Below, piece by piece: positions 28,964-38,659 of a stretch of 64,000 nt of DNA. The notes under the pieces are model-generated. The model worked only from the letters and a program-made list of their open reading frames with translations, had not been told where the DNA came from and did no database searches. The DNA comes from Nitrososphaerota archaeon (GTDB taxonomy: Archaea > Thermoproteota > Nitrososphaeria > Nitrososphaerales > Nitrosopumilaceae), in assembly GCA_028866655.1 (NCBI GenBank), contig JAGWHQ010000001.1, positions 115,198 through 179,197 of the forward strand, read 5' to 3'. Both the position numbers and the translations under genes were made by a program. Position 1 is the first letter of the stretch. The number at the start of each line of letters is the position of its first letter.

Positions 28964-30595
28964 TTAGTAAAGAAAACTCATTAATTTTATTTGCTGTTCT
29001 GTTGTCAAAACATTTTTCGAAGACAGAATCTCAAGTAATTGAGTTATAAGAGCACGTTCTTGTTCTGAAAATCCAGTAGGACCCTTGTCACCTGGTGGGC
29101 CTGGTGGACCTCTTGGACCTTGTTCTCCAGGAATTCCTTGTTGACCCTGAGTACCTTGCGGACCCTTGTCTCCAGAAGGACCTTGTTGACCTGTTAATCC
29201 CTTGTCGCCTTGTGGACCTTGTACACCTTGGGTGCCCTTGTCACCTGGTGGGCCTTGAGGTCCTTGTGGACCAGGCGGTCCTGGAACTCCTTGAACTCCC
29301 GGAGGACCCTTGTCACCCGGAGTACCTTGCGGACCTGTTGTACCTTTTTCACCTTGTGGACCTTGAATTCCTTGCGGACCCGGAGGACCAGCAGGACCAG
29401 AAGTACCACGCGGGCCTTGATCACCAGTTGCACCAGGCAATCCTCTTGGGCCCTTGTCACCTTGTGGACCAGGAATTCCTGTAAGACCTTTTTCTCCGGC
29501 AGGACCTTGTGGACCCTGTGGACCTTTTTCTCCAGGCGGACCCTGTGGACCAGTTAGACCCTTGTCTCCTTGAGGTCCTTGTGGACCGGACAAACCCTTG
29601 TCACCTGGAACACCAAGTGGACCTTTTGGACCTTGTTCTCCTGGCGGACCAATAATTCCTTTATCACCTGTAGGTCCAGGAGGACCAGTTGGTCCTTTTT
29701 CTCCAAGTGGGCCAATTTCACCTGTTAATCCCTTGTCACCCTTGTCACCTTTATCGCCTTTATCTCCACGTTCTCCTTTTTCACCTTCGTCACCACGCGG
29801 ACCCTTGTCTCCCTGTGGACCTTTGTCACCTGTAATTCCTTTATCACCAATTGGACCCTTGTCACCTCGGTCTCCTTTGTCACCTGGAGGTCCTTGTGGG
29901 CCCTTTTCTCCATATGGACCTGGAGGACCCGGTGGTCCCTTGTCACCAGTAATTCCTTTATCACCAATTGGACCCTTGTCACCTCGGTCTCCTTTGTCAC
30001 CTTGAGGTCCTTGTGGGCCCTTGTCACCTTTTTCTCCAGCAGGACCAAGTGGACCTTTGTCACCTTGTATACCCATAGGACCTGGAGGACCTGATACACC
30101 AGGCTGACCCATCGGTCCTGGCTGACCCATTGGACCTGGAGGACCCATCATACCAGATGGACCACGAGAACCTCGTTCACTTGTAAAATGCTCTACGATT
30201 TGTTTCGGTCTTGTATCAGAATCAGTTTTTGTATGTCGAGTTGTTACTTCTGGTTCCGGTGTTGGCTCGACATAGTCAGAGCCTGTTCTTGGAACATCAA
30301 TTGGAAAACTTGAATGAGCCGATGAAAACTGGTCAATTACAACAACCCAGAGTACCCCTCTTTGAAATACAGATGGCGGTAATGGATTTTTTGCAGAGCC
30401 TAACACTTGGGTGAATTTTTTGTCTTTAACTCTAAGATGAAAATTATCCTTCCACAAAGTATGGAAACTTCGTTTTTTTACATCATCAGCAGACGGCGAA
30501 GCATCACAGAGTGCAATCTGTACCTCAAATACACCAGATGGAATCTTAAACGGAGATTCCCCCGAGACCTCCAAAGTATTATCTTTTGATGACAT
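28964..30595 (-). CDS. Collagen-like (Gly-X-Y)n protein with N-terminal globular domain and short helical C-terminus
   Basis: ~140-aa non-repetitive N-terminus, then ~120 G-X-Y triplets rich in GPPGDKG/GEKG/GPQG, then [36 protein letters not shown]. Confidence 0.95.
   Translation of the reverse strand: MSSKDNTLEVSGESPFKIPSGVFEVQIALCDASPSADDVKKRSFHTLWKDNFHLRVKDKKFTQVLGSAKNPLPPSVFQRGVLWVVVIDQFSSAHSSFPIDVPRTGSDYVEPTPEPEVTTRHTKTDSDTRPKQIVEHFTSERGSRGPSGMMGPPGPMGQPGPMGQPGVSGPPGPMGIQGDKGPLGPAGEKGDKGPQGPQGDKGDRGDKGPIGDKGITGDKGPPGPPGPYGEKGPQGPPGDKGDRGDKGPIGDKGITGDKGPQGDKGPRGDEGEKGERGDKGDKGDKGDKGLTGEIGPLGEKGPTGPPGPTGDKGIIGPPGEQGPKGPLGVPGDKGLSGPQGPQGDKGLTGPQGPPGEKGPQGPQGPAGEKGLTGIPGPQGDKGPRGLPGATGDQGPRGTSGPAGPPGPQGIQGPQGEKGTTGPQGTPGDKGPPGVQGVPGPPGPQGPQGPPGDKGTQGVQGPQGDKGLTGQQGPSGDKGPQGTQGQQGIPGEQGPRGPPGPPGDKGPTGFSEQERALITQLLEILSSKNVLTTEQQIKLMSFLY
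29820..30028 (-). repeat. ~117-bp internal tandem duplication in the collagen-like gene
   Basis: aattcctttatcaccaattggacccttgtcacctcggtctcctttgtcacct at 29834 and again at 29951 with similar flanks. Confidence 0.8.
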
Positions 30596-30743
30596 ATTCT
30601 ACGTCTAATTCCTAAGTATTTTTGTATTTTCAATATGATATAAAGCCCATTTGTGAATTTTTAGACACTTGGAAATCTGTTTTCTACCTTTCATTGCTGC
30701 CTGATTTTCAAACTAATCTATTTATCTACGGCTAATCCACATT

Positions 30744-31880
30744 TTGTTGACCGTGAAGAAACTATTCGGAGATAAAAAGGAAGAGCATGATACTGAGATC
30801 AAGCCAGTAGAATCAACCAATACCAAACTAACAGATGCCAATTATAACAGAAACAAGCTCTACAAGAAAGGAATCTCTCTCATGGCAGATGAGAAGATGG
30901 ACGAGGCTGCAAGAGCCTTTGAAGATGCATTACGAATTGACCCAAATCACATTGAATCACTTCTAAAACTAGGATACACCCGTTTTCACATGAATGACCT
31001 CTCAAGTGCAATGGATGCCTATAACAAAGTCCATGAAATCGATGTGACAAATGCAGAGGCCTGGAACTTGAAAGGTCTGATTTTCTATAGACAGAAAAAT
31101 TATGAGAAGGCACTAGACAGTGTAGAAAAATCAATTGATTCTGATGCAAAGGACGGAATGTCTTGGTATAACAAAGCATGTTATCATTCTTTGTTAAATC
31201 ACATACCAGAATCAATTGAGGCATTAAAACGTGCAATTGAGATAGATGTCAAAAATGCCAAAAAAGCAGTAAAGGACAAGGACTTTGAAAACATCAGGGC
31301 AGATGATGGATATAGAAGAATTATCGAAGTTGTAGTACTTGAATCAGTAAGACAAGGATATCGCAAGGTTGGACAAATTGTATGGACAACAATGGTTGGC
31401 AAGCTAGAAGTTGAAGATGCTGCAAGAAAATTAATTGAAAAAGGATTACTGATCAAGAATGAAAAAAGTTTAGGATTACAAAAAGTAGAAGAATATGAAA
31501 TTGTTCCAGAACTTGCCGAAAAGATTGGTGTTGAAAAGAAAACTTTCTTTGGAACTACAAAGAAATCCCATCCAATTGTCATACAAAATCTCAAGGAAAT
31601 AAACGAGGCAGTCCATGCTGCCAAGACATCAATTGAGAAAGGAGATGTAAATGAAATTATTTCAAATCTGGATGTATTCATAGAACCATCAAAGAAAGGC
31701 GGTCAGATGATTGAATACTTTTTTGAAGAACATAGAGACATTAGACTCTACAAGGTAAGATTGACTGACAAGGGTTCAGATTATCTCCAGGTAAACAAAC
31801 AAAAAATAATTGATTTGTTTGACAATATTGAAATGATGATAACCAAGAAACTTCGTGCTGAAACTGCCGGACAGTCCTGA
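30744..31880 (+). CDS. TPR-repeat protein
   Basis: Tandem AARAFEDALRIDPNHIESLLKLGYTRFH-type repeats; start may be GTG at 30753. Confidence 0.88.
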   Translation: MLTVKKLFGDKKEEHDTEIKPVESTNTKLTDANYNRNKLYKKGISLMADEKMDEAARAFEDALRIDPNHIESLLKLGYTRFHMNDLSSAMDAYNKVHEIDVTNAEAWNLKGLIFYRQKNYEKALDSVEKSIDSDAKDGMSWYNKACYHSLLNHIPESIEALKRAIEIDVKNAKKAVKDKDFENIRADDGYRRIIEVVVLESVRQGYRKVGQIVWTTMVGKLEVEDAARKLIEKGLLIKNEKSLGLQKVEEYEIVPELAEKIGVEKKTFFGTTKKSHPIVIQNLKEINEAVHAAKTSIEKGDVNEIISNLDVFIEPSKKGGQMIEYFFEEHRDIRLYKVRLTDKGSDYLQVNKQKIIDLFDNIEMMITKKLRAETAGQS

Positions 31881-31884
31881 TAAT

Positions 31885-32694
31885 TTATTCTGCTGACAAG
31901 TCCCAATAGTTTGCATCCTTTTGCTGTTCTATTGGTTTTTCAAGAGACTTCCATTCTTTGAAGGATCTGACATAGAGTTTTACATTTTGCATTCCAAGTG
32001 ACTTTAACGCATAGTAACCCAGTCCTGAGAGAGTACCTACACTTCCACAATAGGTTATGATTTCTGAATCTGGGCGGATGTTCCTGTTTTGAATCATTCT
32101 CCTCAGATCTTCTTTTGGTCGTAGTATGTTTTGTCCTGATGCAAGCATCCTATATGGAATATTGATTGCGCCAGGAATGTGCTGTTCTAGATAATTGAGT
32201 CGCTCCCTATTGTCTACTAGAATTGCACCCTTTTCTTTGGCAGGTACAAGATAATCAGCAGTTGCAAGAATTTGCGGTTTCAACTTTAATGAATGGTTTG
32301 TTTTTACAAGATTCGGAGTTTGTGAATTTACTTCAAGGCCTAGCTTTTTCCAAGTACTGTATGTAACATCAAGTAGAGAGACATCCTCGTGACCAATGTA
32401 TTCAAGTGTCCATGCAATTCTTGATGCCAGTGCACCAAATGTATCATCATATACAACAACTGGTGTCTCGTCTGAAATTCCAAATGACTGGGCATACTGG
32501 AGAACTTTATCTGGGCTGTCATCTGCAAGAAGGCTTGCAAGTGGGAGATTTATTGCATCAGGTATGTGGCCTTGTTTGTAATCTTCTTCTTTTCGAATAT
32601 CTAAAACCTTGACACTCTTGTCTCGGATTTCAGAACGTAGTTTGTCTGCGTCAACTGTAACACGAGTGGTTTTTTCTTTGCTCAAGCCGCACAT
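31885..32694 (-). CDS. Tandem rhodanese (thiosulfate/3-mercaptopyruvate sulfurtransferase family)
   Basis: DIRKEEDYKQGHIPDAINLP; DNRERLNYLEQHIPGAINIPY; active loop TYCGSVGTLSGL. Confidence 0.92.
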   Translation of the reverse strand: MCGLSKEKTTRVTVDADKLRSEIRDKSVKVLDIRKEEDYKQGHIPDAINLPLASLLADDSPDKVLQYAQSFGISDETPVVVYDDTFGALASRIAWTLEYIGHEDVSLLDVTYSTWKKLGLEVNSQTPNLVKTNHSLKLKPQILATADYLVPAKEKGAILVDNRERLNYLEQHIPGAINIPYRMLASGQNILRPKEDLRRMIQNRNIRPDSEIITYCGSVGTLSGLGYYALKSLGMQNVKLYVRSFKEWKSLEKPIEQQKDANYWDLSAE

Positions 32695-34487
32695 TCGCCC
32701 CTTCCTGTCTTGGTGTGATAGCTTCCGTCACTTCCATAATCTGCGTAAAAGTCGCCATCAGTATCCTTTGTAGGAGCTGCAACAACTGGCTTGAGTAACT
32801 CTTTGATATCATCAATTGATTTTACATTTGGACCTCCATTTCCTTGTATCACTCGACGCATCCACAAGTCAAGTGTCTCGCCTTGTTTTTTGTCAGACTT
32901 GAAGATCTCAACTATTTTCAAAATGGTTTGAATTACTCTTTTTGCTGGAACTTTTGTACAAGTATGTCCAAGTGTCGTATCCTCATCAGACCTTCCGCCA
33001 AGTGACATGGTATACAATGGATACATGTCTTTTCCAAGTCTGCCACCACCGCCATAGAATCCAATTGTGGCAATCTCATGTTGGCCACAAGAGTTTGGGC
33101 AACCACTTATCTTGATTGTGGAATTTCTTAGATCGTCATCTTCGTCAATTTTTAATTCAATGAATTTCCTCTGGACCTCTTTTGCTAGTCTATGTGAATT
33201 TGTAAGTGCCAAATTACACGAAGTTGTACCAGAACAGCCAACAACAGATGCCATTGTGAGTGCTCCAGGATTTGCAAGACCCACTTCTAACAGTTTAGAG
33301 TAAACTCGTGGCAAGTCTTCATTTCTGACCCACCGAAATACCATGTCTTGTGTAAAACCGTTTCGTATTTGGCCATCCGCTGTAAACTCTCGGGCCATCT
33401 CTGCAATAGCACGAAGCTGTGTTGATGTAACATCACCTGATTCTAGTGTAAGAAATACGCAACTAAATCCCGGTTGCTTTTGCTTGAATGTGTTTGATTT
33501 TACCCATCTTGAATATCCTTGTGGGACAGACGGCATTTCAGAATTGATAGATATCTTCCTCATTGGCTCTTCTGTCTTGTCAACTTCAAGTTTTACCAGA
33601 ACAGACAAGAGCATCTTTATCATTGCCCTCTCTTTTAGTACCAAATTTTGGAATTTCTCCCACCCCATCTCGTTTACAAGATAACGCATTCTTGCTCGAG
33701 CCATGTTGTCCCTGTTTCCTAGTCTATCAAAAATTCTAATCACTGCAACAATGGTATACAACAATTGATCTTCAGATGTGAATTGCTCCAACTGGTGGCC
33801 AACAAATGACTGGGCCCCCAATCCCCCACCTAGAAATACTTTGAATCCTTTTTGTAGTTTTCCATTTACTTCACCCTGTTGTGGAATCAATCCAATGTCT
33901 ACCATTCTTGCCATGCCATGTTTTTCACAGCATGTGAAATTGATCTTGAACTTTCTTGGAAGTGATTGACACAATGGATTTCGTAAAAGGAATTTAGTTG
34001 CAGCAACTGCATAAGGAGTTGGGTCAAAGACCTCGTCTGGACAGACACCTGCCAATGGACTACACATTATACTTCTAACGGAATTTCCACATGCTTCCCG
34101 TGTTGTCATGCCAGATTCTGCAAGACCCCTTAGAACTTCAGATACATCTTCTAATGCAACCCAATGTAATTGGAAATTTTGTCTGGTGGATACGTGTGCA
34201 CTACCTATTGAGAACTGCTCACTTAGGTCTGCAATCTTTTCTAGTTGTTCAGAGTAAACTTCACCTGCTGGAAGTTTTAGTCTTATCATGCTATAATCAT
34301 CACTCATTCTGCTGCCATAGGCTCCATGTTGTAGCCTAAATCTTCGAAAATCATCAGGATGAAGTTTTCCTTGTCGGTATAATTTTACTAGCTCTGAAAA
34401 TCTTTCTGCCTCTTCTAGTCTTCCCCAGTTTACCTTGTGTTTTGGTGCATTGTCTGGTTTTGACTGGCTAACGCTGGTATTACTCAA
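32682..34487 (-). CDS. Siroheme [4Fe-4S] nitrite/sulfite reductase
   Basis: STRQNFQLHWV; CSGTTSCNLA; ISGCPNSCGQHEIATIGFYG. Confidence 0.94.
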   Translation of the reverse strand: MSNTSVSQSKPDNAPKHKVNWGRLEEAERFSELVKLYRQGKLHPDDFRRFRLQHGAYGSRMSDDYSMIRLKLPAGEVYSEQLEKIADLSEQFSIGSAHVSTRQNFQLHWVALEDVSEVLRGLAESGMTTREACGNSVRSIMCSPLAGVCPDEVFDPTPYAVAATKFLLRNPLCQSLPRKFKINFTCCEKHGMARMVDIGLIPQQGEVNGKLQKGFKVFLGGGLGAQSFVGHQLEQFTSEDQLLYTIVAVIRIFDRLGNRDNMARARMRYLVNEMGWEKFQNLVLKERAMIKMLLSVLVKLEVDKTEEPMRKISINSEMPSVPQGYSRWVKSNTFKQKQPGFSCVFLTLESGDVTSTQLRAIAEMAREFTADGQIRNGFTQDMVFRWVRNEDLPRVYSKLLEVGLANPGALTMASVVGCSGTTSCNLALTNSHRLAKEVQRKFIELKIDEDDDLRNSTIKISGCPNSCGQHEIATIGFYGGGGRLGKDMYPLYTMSLGGRSDEDTTLGHTCTKVPAKRVIQTILKIVEIFKSDKKQGETLDLWMRRVIQGNGGPNVKSIDDIKELLKPVVAAPTKDTDGDFYADYGSDGSYHTKTGRGECAA

Positions 34488-34565
34488 TTATCGTAGCTTG
34501 TCTTCAGAAAGCATATAAATTTTGTATTATGGGAATTTTCGCTAGATTTGGTACAATTATGGCAA

Positions 34566-34590
34566 AAGTTGCATATTTTGCATGCAACTT
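34566..34590. promoter_or_regulatory. 9-bp perfect inverted repeat AAGTTGCAT-N7-ATGCAACTT in a divergent intergenic region
   Basis: Read directly from sequence between the nitrite/sulfite reductase and ino1 genes. Confidence 0.55.
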
Positions 34591-34660
34591 GTACAAGGAA
34601 AATTGGTATTTGTAAAGAACCAGAAAAGAGTTAAATGCTCACCGGCAAGAAAAAAATGTC

Positions 34661-35677
34661 GTGTCAGACAAGATCAGTATTGCCCTAGTTGGAGCAGGCA
34701 ATGTATCAAATACCATTGTAAAAGGCTTGGAGTTTTACAAAAACTCAACTGAAGGTCTATGGCATCCCAAAATTGGAGGAATTTCATTAAACGATATTAC
34801 AGTTGTTGCAATATATGACATCGATGCATCAAAGGTTGGAAAAACCATTTCAAGCATAGTAAATTCCAAGTCAGATTTTGGAGGCCTTGTAATCCAGCCA
34901 GGAATTGCAGAAGATGTTGCGCCACCACACATTTCAAAAAATGGTCAGGTAAAATCATCAAGTTATGACGAGTTTGTAAACTCCCTTAAAAAATCAAAAC
35001 CAGATTTTCTTGTAAATGTCATATCATCAGGAATGGAAAAAAGCAGTGAAAAATATGCCAAGGCCGCACTTGATGCAGGATGCTCTTTCTTTAATGCAAC
35101 AGCTGCCAAGACATGTACAGACCAGACAAGAAAAGAATTCCAGTCAAAAGGACTTGTCATACTTGGAGACGACCTTATGAGTCAGTTTGGAGGTACTGCA
35201 TTTCATAGAGGCATGATAGATTTCATGGCAAGCAGGGGAATTTACCTAAAAAAAGCATACCAACTTGATGTTGGTGGCAACCAAGACACCCAGAATACAA
35301 TGGCAGAGGAGACAAGAGAAAGAAAGAGACTCATCAAGACAGAATCCATTGCAATAGAATCACCAGTTCCTTTCATGTCAACTGCAGGTACTACAGAATA
35401 TGCAGAACAACTCGGGGATTCCAGAGTAAGCTATTACTGGATGGAGGCAAAGGGCTTTTTGGGTTCCCCAGTTGAACTGGATTTATCCCTTAGAACAAAC
35501 GATAGTACAAACGGCTGCAATGTTATCGTTGATTCAATCAGGGCTGCAAAAAAAGCAATCATAACCAAGGATTATGCTAAGACAGATATTATTTCCGCAT
35601 ACGCGTTCAAGAATCCTCCAAAGAAGATGCACATCAGAGAATGCATCAAAGCCTTTGAAGATGCGTTTACAAACTGA
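34661..35677 (+). CDS. ino1: Myo-inositol-1-phosphate synthase
   Basis: ALVGAGNVSNTIVKGLEFY; LVILGDDLMSQFGGTAFHRG; QLDVGGNQDTQN. Confidence 0.93.
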   Translation: MSDKISIALVGAGNVSNTIVKGLEFYKNSTEGLWHPKIGGISLNDITVVAIYDIDASKVGKTISSIVNSKSDFGGLVIQPGIAEDVAPPHISKNGQVKSSSYDEFVNSLKKSKPDFLVNVISSGMEKSSEKYAKAALDAGCSFFNATAAKTCTDQTRKEFQSKGLVILGDDLMSQFGGTAFHRGMIDFMASRGIYLKKAYQLDVGGNQDTQNTMAEETRERKRLIKTESIAIESPVPFMSTAGTTEYAEQLGDSRVSYYWMEAKGFLGSPVELDLSLRTNDSTNGCNVIVDSIRAAKKAIITKDYAKTDIISAYAFKNPPKKMHIRECIKAFEDAFTN

Positions 35678-35714
35678 GCAAACTATTAATGTGCAAAATA
35701 TGGAATAATTTTTC

Positions 35715-36533
35715 ATGCAGAAAGCAACCCTTAGTGACGAAGCACCAAAGATTTTTGCAGATTTAAGAGAAGTAGAGATTACAAGAGCAATAGCAAATGA
35801 ATTTCATTCAGTATTAATAGATAGATCAGACAGTGATGTGATTATAATCGGTGCAGGTCCTGCAGGACTTACTGCAAGCAGAGAATTATCAAAAATGGGA
35901 TTCAAGGTACTGGTAATTGAGCAGAATAACTATCTAGGCGGAGGTTATTGGCTAGGAGGATATATGATGAATCCAGTAACAGTACGAGCTCCAGCACAAA
36001 AAATATGGGACGAGCTTGGAATTCCATACAAAACAATTTCAGAAGGTCTCTATCTAACACCAGGACCACATGCAGTGTCAAAATTGATTGCTGCAGCATG
36101 TGATGCAGGAGTCAAGTTTTTGCAGTTAACCAAGTTTGATGACCTAGTTTTGAAGAATGGTCGCGTCTCAGGAGTTGTGGTAAACTGGATGCCAGTATCT
36201 GCACTTCCAAGAAACATAACATGTGTAGACCCAATTGCTCTAGAAGCTAAAATGGTAATTGACGCATCAGGTCATGATTCGGTCGCAGTAAAAAGACTGG
36301 TGGATAGAAAGTTGGTAGAATGGAAAGGAATGGATCCAATGTGGATAGATGATGGTGAAAACCGAGTCGTATACAAGACAGGTGAACTATATCCAGGTCT
36401 GGTCATTTCTGGTATGTCTGTAACGGAAACATATGGACTGGCAAGAATGGGTCCAACATATGGCTCTATGCTACTATCAGGCAAAAGGGCAGCAGAAGTA
36501 ACAGCTGCAAAACTAAGAGAACTAAGAAGATAA
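35715..36533 (+). CDS. thi4: Thi4-type thiazole synthase
   Basis: DVIIIGAGPAGLTASREL; EQNNYLGGGYWLGGYMMNPVTVR; ITCVDPIALEAKMVIDASGHDS; GPTYGSMLLSGKRAAE. Confidence 0.94.
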   Translation: MQKATLSDEAPKIFADLREVEITRAIANEFHSVLIDRSDSDVIIIGAGPAGLTASRELSKMGFKVLVIEQNNYLGGGYWLGGYMMNPVTVRAPAQKIWDELGIPYKTISEGLYLTPGPHAVSKLIAAACDAGVKFLQLTKFDDLVLKNGRVSGVVVNWMPVSALPRNITCVDPIALEAKMVIDASGHDSVAVKRLVDRKLVEWKGMDPMWIDDGENRVVYKTGELYPGLVISGMSVTETYGLARMGPTYGSMLLSGKRAAEVTAAKLRELRR

Positions 36534-36555
36534 ATCAATTAGTTTTCAAAAGTAC

Positions 36556-37341
36556 TTGATGAAAATATCTAAAATTTTTCTCTATGACGAATCGTCAGTT
36601 CCTGAAATAAAGATAAACGACCTTGCCAAATTCTTGGAGGAGATATTATGTATACCAGTGGAAACACGAAAAAATTTCTTTTCTCATTTCAAGTCAGATA
36701 AAAATACAGCATACAATCTGGCATCATCACGGGTTTTCAATCCATACATTCCATTTGAAAAACATGTCCCAACAGAAGAAGAGATTAATTTTGAAGAAGA
36801 ATCATTTGGAAACCACTCCAACTTTAATATTGTATTGTATGATGGTTTTGAAATACAAAAAATTATACAAAATATAATTCCAGAAGAGGAACTATCAGAT
36901 GGAATGTTTCACCTTGTCTTTACCACAAGATTAGGGTGTACATACGATTATGATGATTATAGATACCATGGCAGAGCAGTTATTTGTTCAAATCCATCCA
37001 TCATCTCAACTACTGGAATAATAGAAGCACCTGCCAAGCCCCGTGAATATTATCTCAGCATACACCAGACCATATCGCAAGGCCTCAATATTGACGCGTT
37101 AAAGGAACAATTTCAAGGCAAGTTTCTAGAATACCATGATAATAATCTCGGTCAAGTAGTACGAGGATATGCACTCCAAGCAATTTTCTATCACATTACA
37201 GCAGATCCATTTTGCAATTCCAAGGAATGTATCTTGTATAATGCACATTGGCAAGAAGATCTAATCCATTCCCAGATGCAATCAGGAAAACTGTGTGGAC
37301 ATCATCAGAAAATTCTTGAGACGATCATCAAGCCTGAATAA
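36556..37341 (+). CDS. Conserved archaeal hypothetical protein, Cys/His-containing C-terminus
   Basis: ...DPFCNSKECILYNAHWQEDLIHSQMQSGKLCGHHQK. Confidence 0.7.
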   Translation: MMKISKIFLYDESSVPEIKINDLAKFLEEILCIPVETRKNFFSHFKSDKNTAYNLASSRVFNPYIPFEKHVPTEEEINFEEESFGNHSNFNIVLYDGFEIQKIIQNIIPEEELSDGMFHLVFTTRLGCTYDYDDYRYHGRAVICSNPSIISTTGIIEAPAKPREYYLSIHQTISQGLNIDALKEQFQGKFLEYHDNNLGQVVRGYALQAIFYHITADPFCNSKECILYNAHWQEDLIHSQMQSGKLCGHHQKILETIIKPE

Positions 37342-37371
37342 TTTAAATATGAACTTGAACGAGTTTGACTT

Positions 37372-38334
37372 GTGCAAGCAGAAGTAAGATCAGATAATAA
37401 AAAACCAGAAATAAGAAAAAAGTTCGACGTATTAATTATTGGCGCAGGTCCTGCAGGATATACTGCGGCCATCTACACATCACGTGCAAAACGTGAGACA
37501 CTCATAATTTCAGGAATTCTTCCAGGCGGCCAGTTAATGCTTACAACAGAGGTTGAGAATTTCCCAGGCTTTGCAAAAGGAATCATGGGCCCAGAACTAA
37601 TGACAACCATGAGAGAGCAGGCAGAAAGAATGGGAACTACAATAATTGATGATGAAGTAGTAAATGTTGATTTTAGACACAAACCGTTTAAGATATTGAC
37701 ATACTCTGAAGAGTATGAAGCAGATGCAGTAATTATTGCAACAGGTGCAACCCCAAGAAAGATTGGTGCAAAAGGAGAACAGGAATTCAGTGCCCGAGGA
37801 GTATCATATTGTGCAACATGTGATGGACCATTTTTTAAAAATCAAGAGATTGTGGTAGCAGGTGGAGGAGATTCAGCCATGGAAGAAGCAATTTTCCTTA
37901 CCAAGTTTGCAAATAAGGTTCATGTCATACATAGAAAAGACAAGCTTCGTGCAAGCAAAGTTATGCAGGATAGAGCATTTGGAAATCAAAAGATTCAGTT
38001 CCATTGGAATACAGTAATTGAAGAGATAAAGGGAAATCAAAAAGTCAACCAGATTACGATAAAAGATACCACAACAAACAATGTAAACACGCTAGAAGTT
38101 GGTGGGATATTTGTTGCAATTGGACACGAGCCAAATACAAAATTATTCCAAGGACAGATTGACTTTGACGCAAACGGTTACATTGCATTAAAAAATCACA
38201 CCCAGACAAACATAGAAGGAGTATTTGCAGCAGGAGATGTACACGACCACAGATATAGACAGGCAATTACAGCAGCTGCATTTGGTTGCATGGCTGCAAT
38301 TGATGTAGACAAGTATCTCGCAGAGCGCAAATAA
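37372..38334 (+). CDS. trxB: Thioredoxin-disulfide reductase
   Basis: IIGAGPAGYTAAIYTSRA; CATC redox motif; GGGDSAMEEA; GVFAAGDVHDHRYRQAITAAAFGCMAA. Confidence 0.96.
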   Translation: MQAEVRSDNKKPEIRKKFDVLIIGAGPAGYTAAIYTSRAKRETLIISGILPGGQLMLTTEVENFPGFAKGIMGPELMTTMREQAERMGTTIIDDEVVNVDFRHKPFKILTYSEEYEADAVIIATGATPRKIGAKGEQEFSARGVSYCATCDGPFFKNQEIVVAGGGDSAMEEAIFLTKFANKVHVIHRKDKLRASKVMQDRAFGNQKIQFHWNTVIEEIKGNQKVNQITIKDTTTNNVNTLEVGGIFVAIGHEPNTKLFQGQIDFDANGYIALKNHTQTNIEGVFAAGDVHDHRYRQAITAAAFGCMAAIDVDKYLAERK

Positions 38335-38433
38335 TTAAAAAAATCTCAAGAATAGATCATGTATAATCAAAACTAAGAGATTTCACATTCTGATCAAGAA
38401 TAACGATAAATATTTGCTAATAGTATTATTTTC

Positions 38434-38598
38434 ATGGGATTTTTAAACAAAGTTAAAGATGTATCTCAGAAAGGTTATGAAAAGGGTGTTGACCTTGGAA
38501 AAAAAGGCATTGAGAAAGGAGCAGAACTAGGAACTAAAGGATATGACAGTGCTAAAGAATCTGCAAAAAAAGGTCACGAAAAAGCCAAAAGAAAATAA
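38434..38598 (+). CDS. 54-aa Lys/Gly-rich amphipathic-repeat (LEA-like) protein
   Basis: MGFLNKVKDVSQKGYEKGVDLGKKGIEKGAELGTKGYDSAKESAKKGHEKAKRK; not in supplied ORF track. Confidence 0.65.
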   Translation: MGFLNKVKDVSQKGYEKGVDLGKKGIEKGAELGTKGYDSAKESAKKGHEKAKRK

Positions 38599-38659
38599 CA
38601 GTCAATTCTCACAAGACTCTAACCATTTAATTTGACAACGAGATGGTCGAGTATAATTA

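Noticed and set aside
29095-30105. Several plus-strand and off-frame minus-strand ORFs (e.g. 29598..30005, 29725..30099)
   Set aside because: Alternative frames of the Gly-X-Y repeat DNA; repetitive composition keeps all frames open.
35678-35714. Possible thiamine (TPP) riboswitch upstream of thi4
   Set aside because: The intergenic gap is only 37 bp and no THI-box element is visible.
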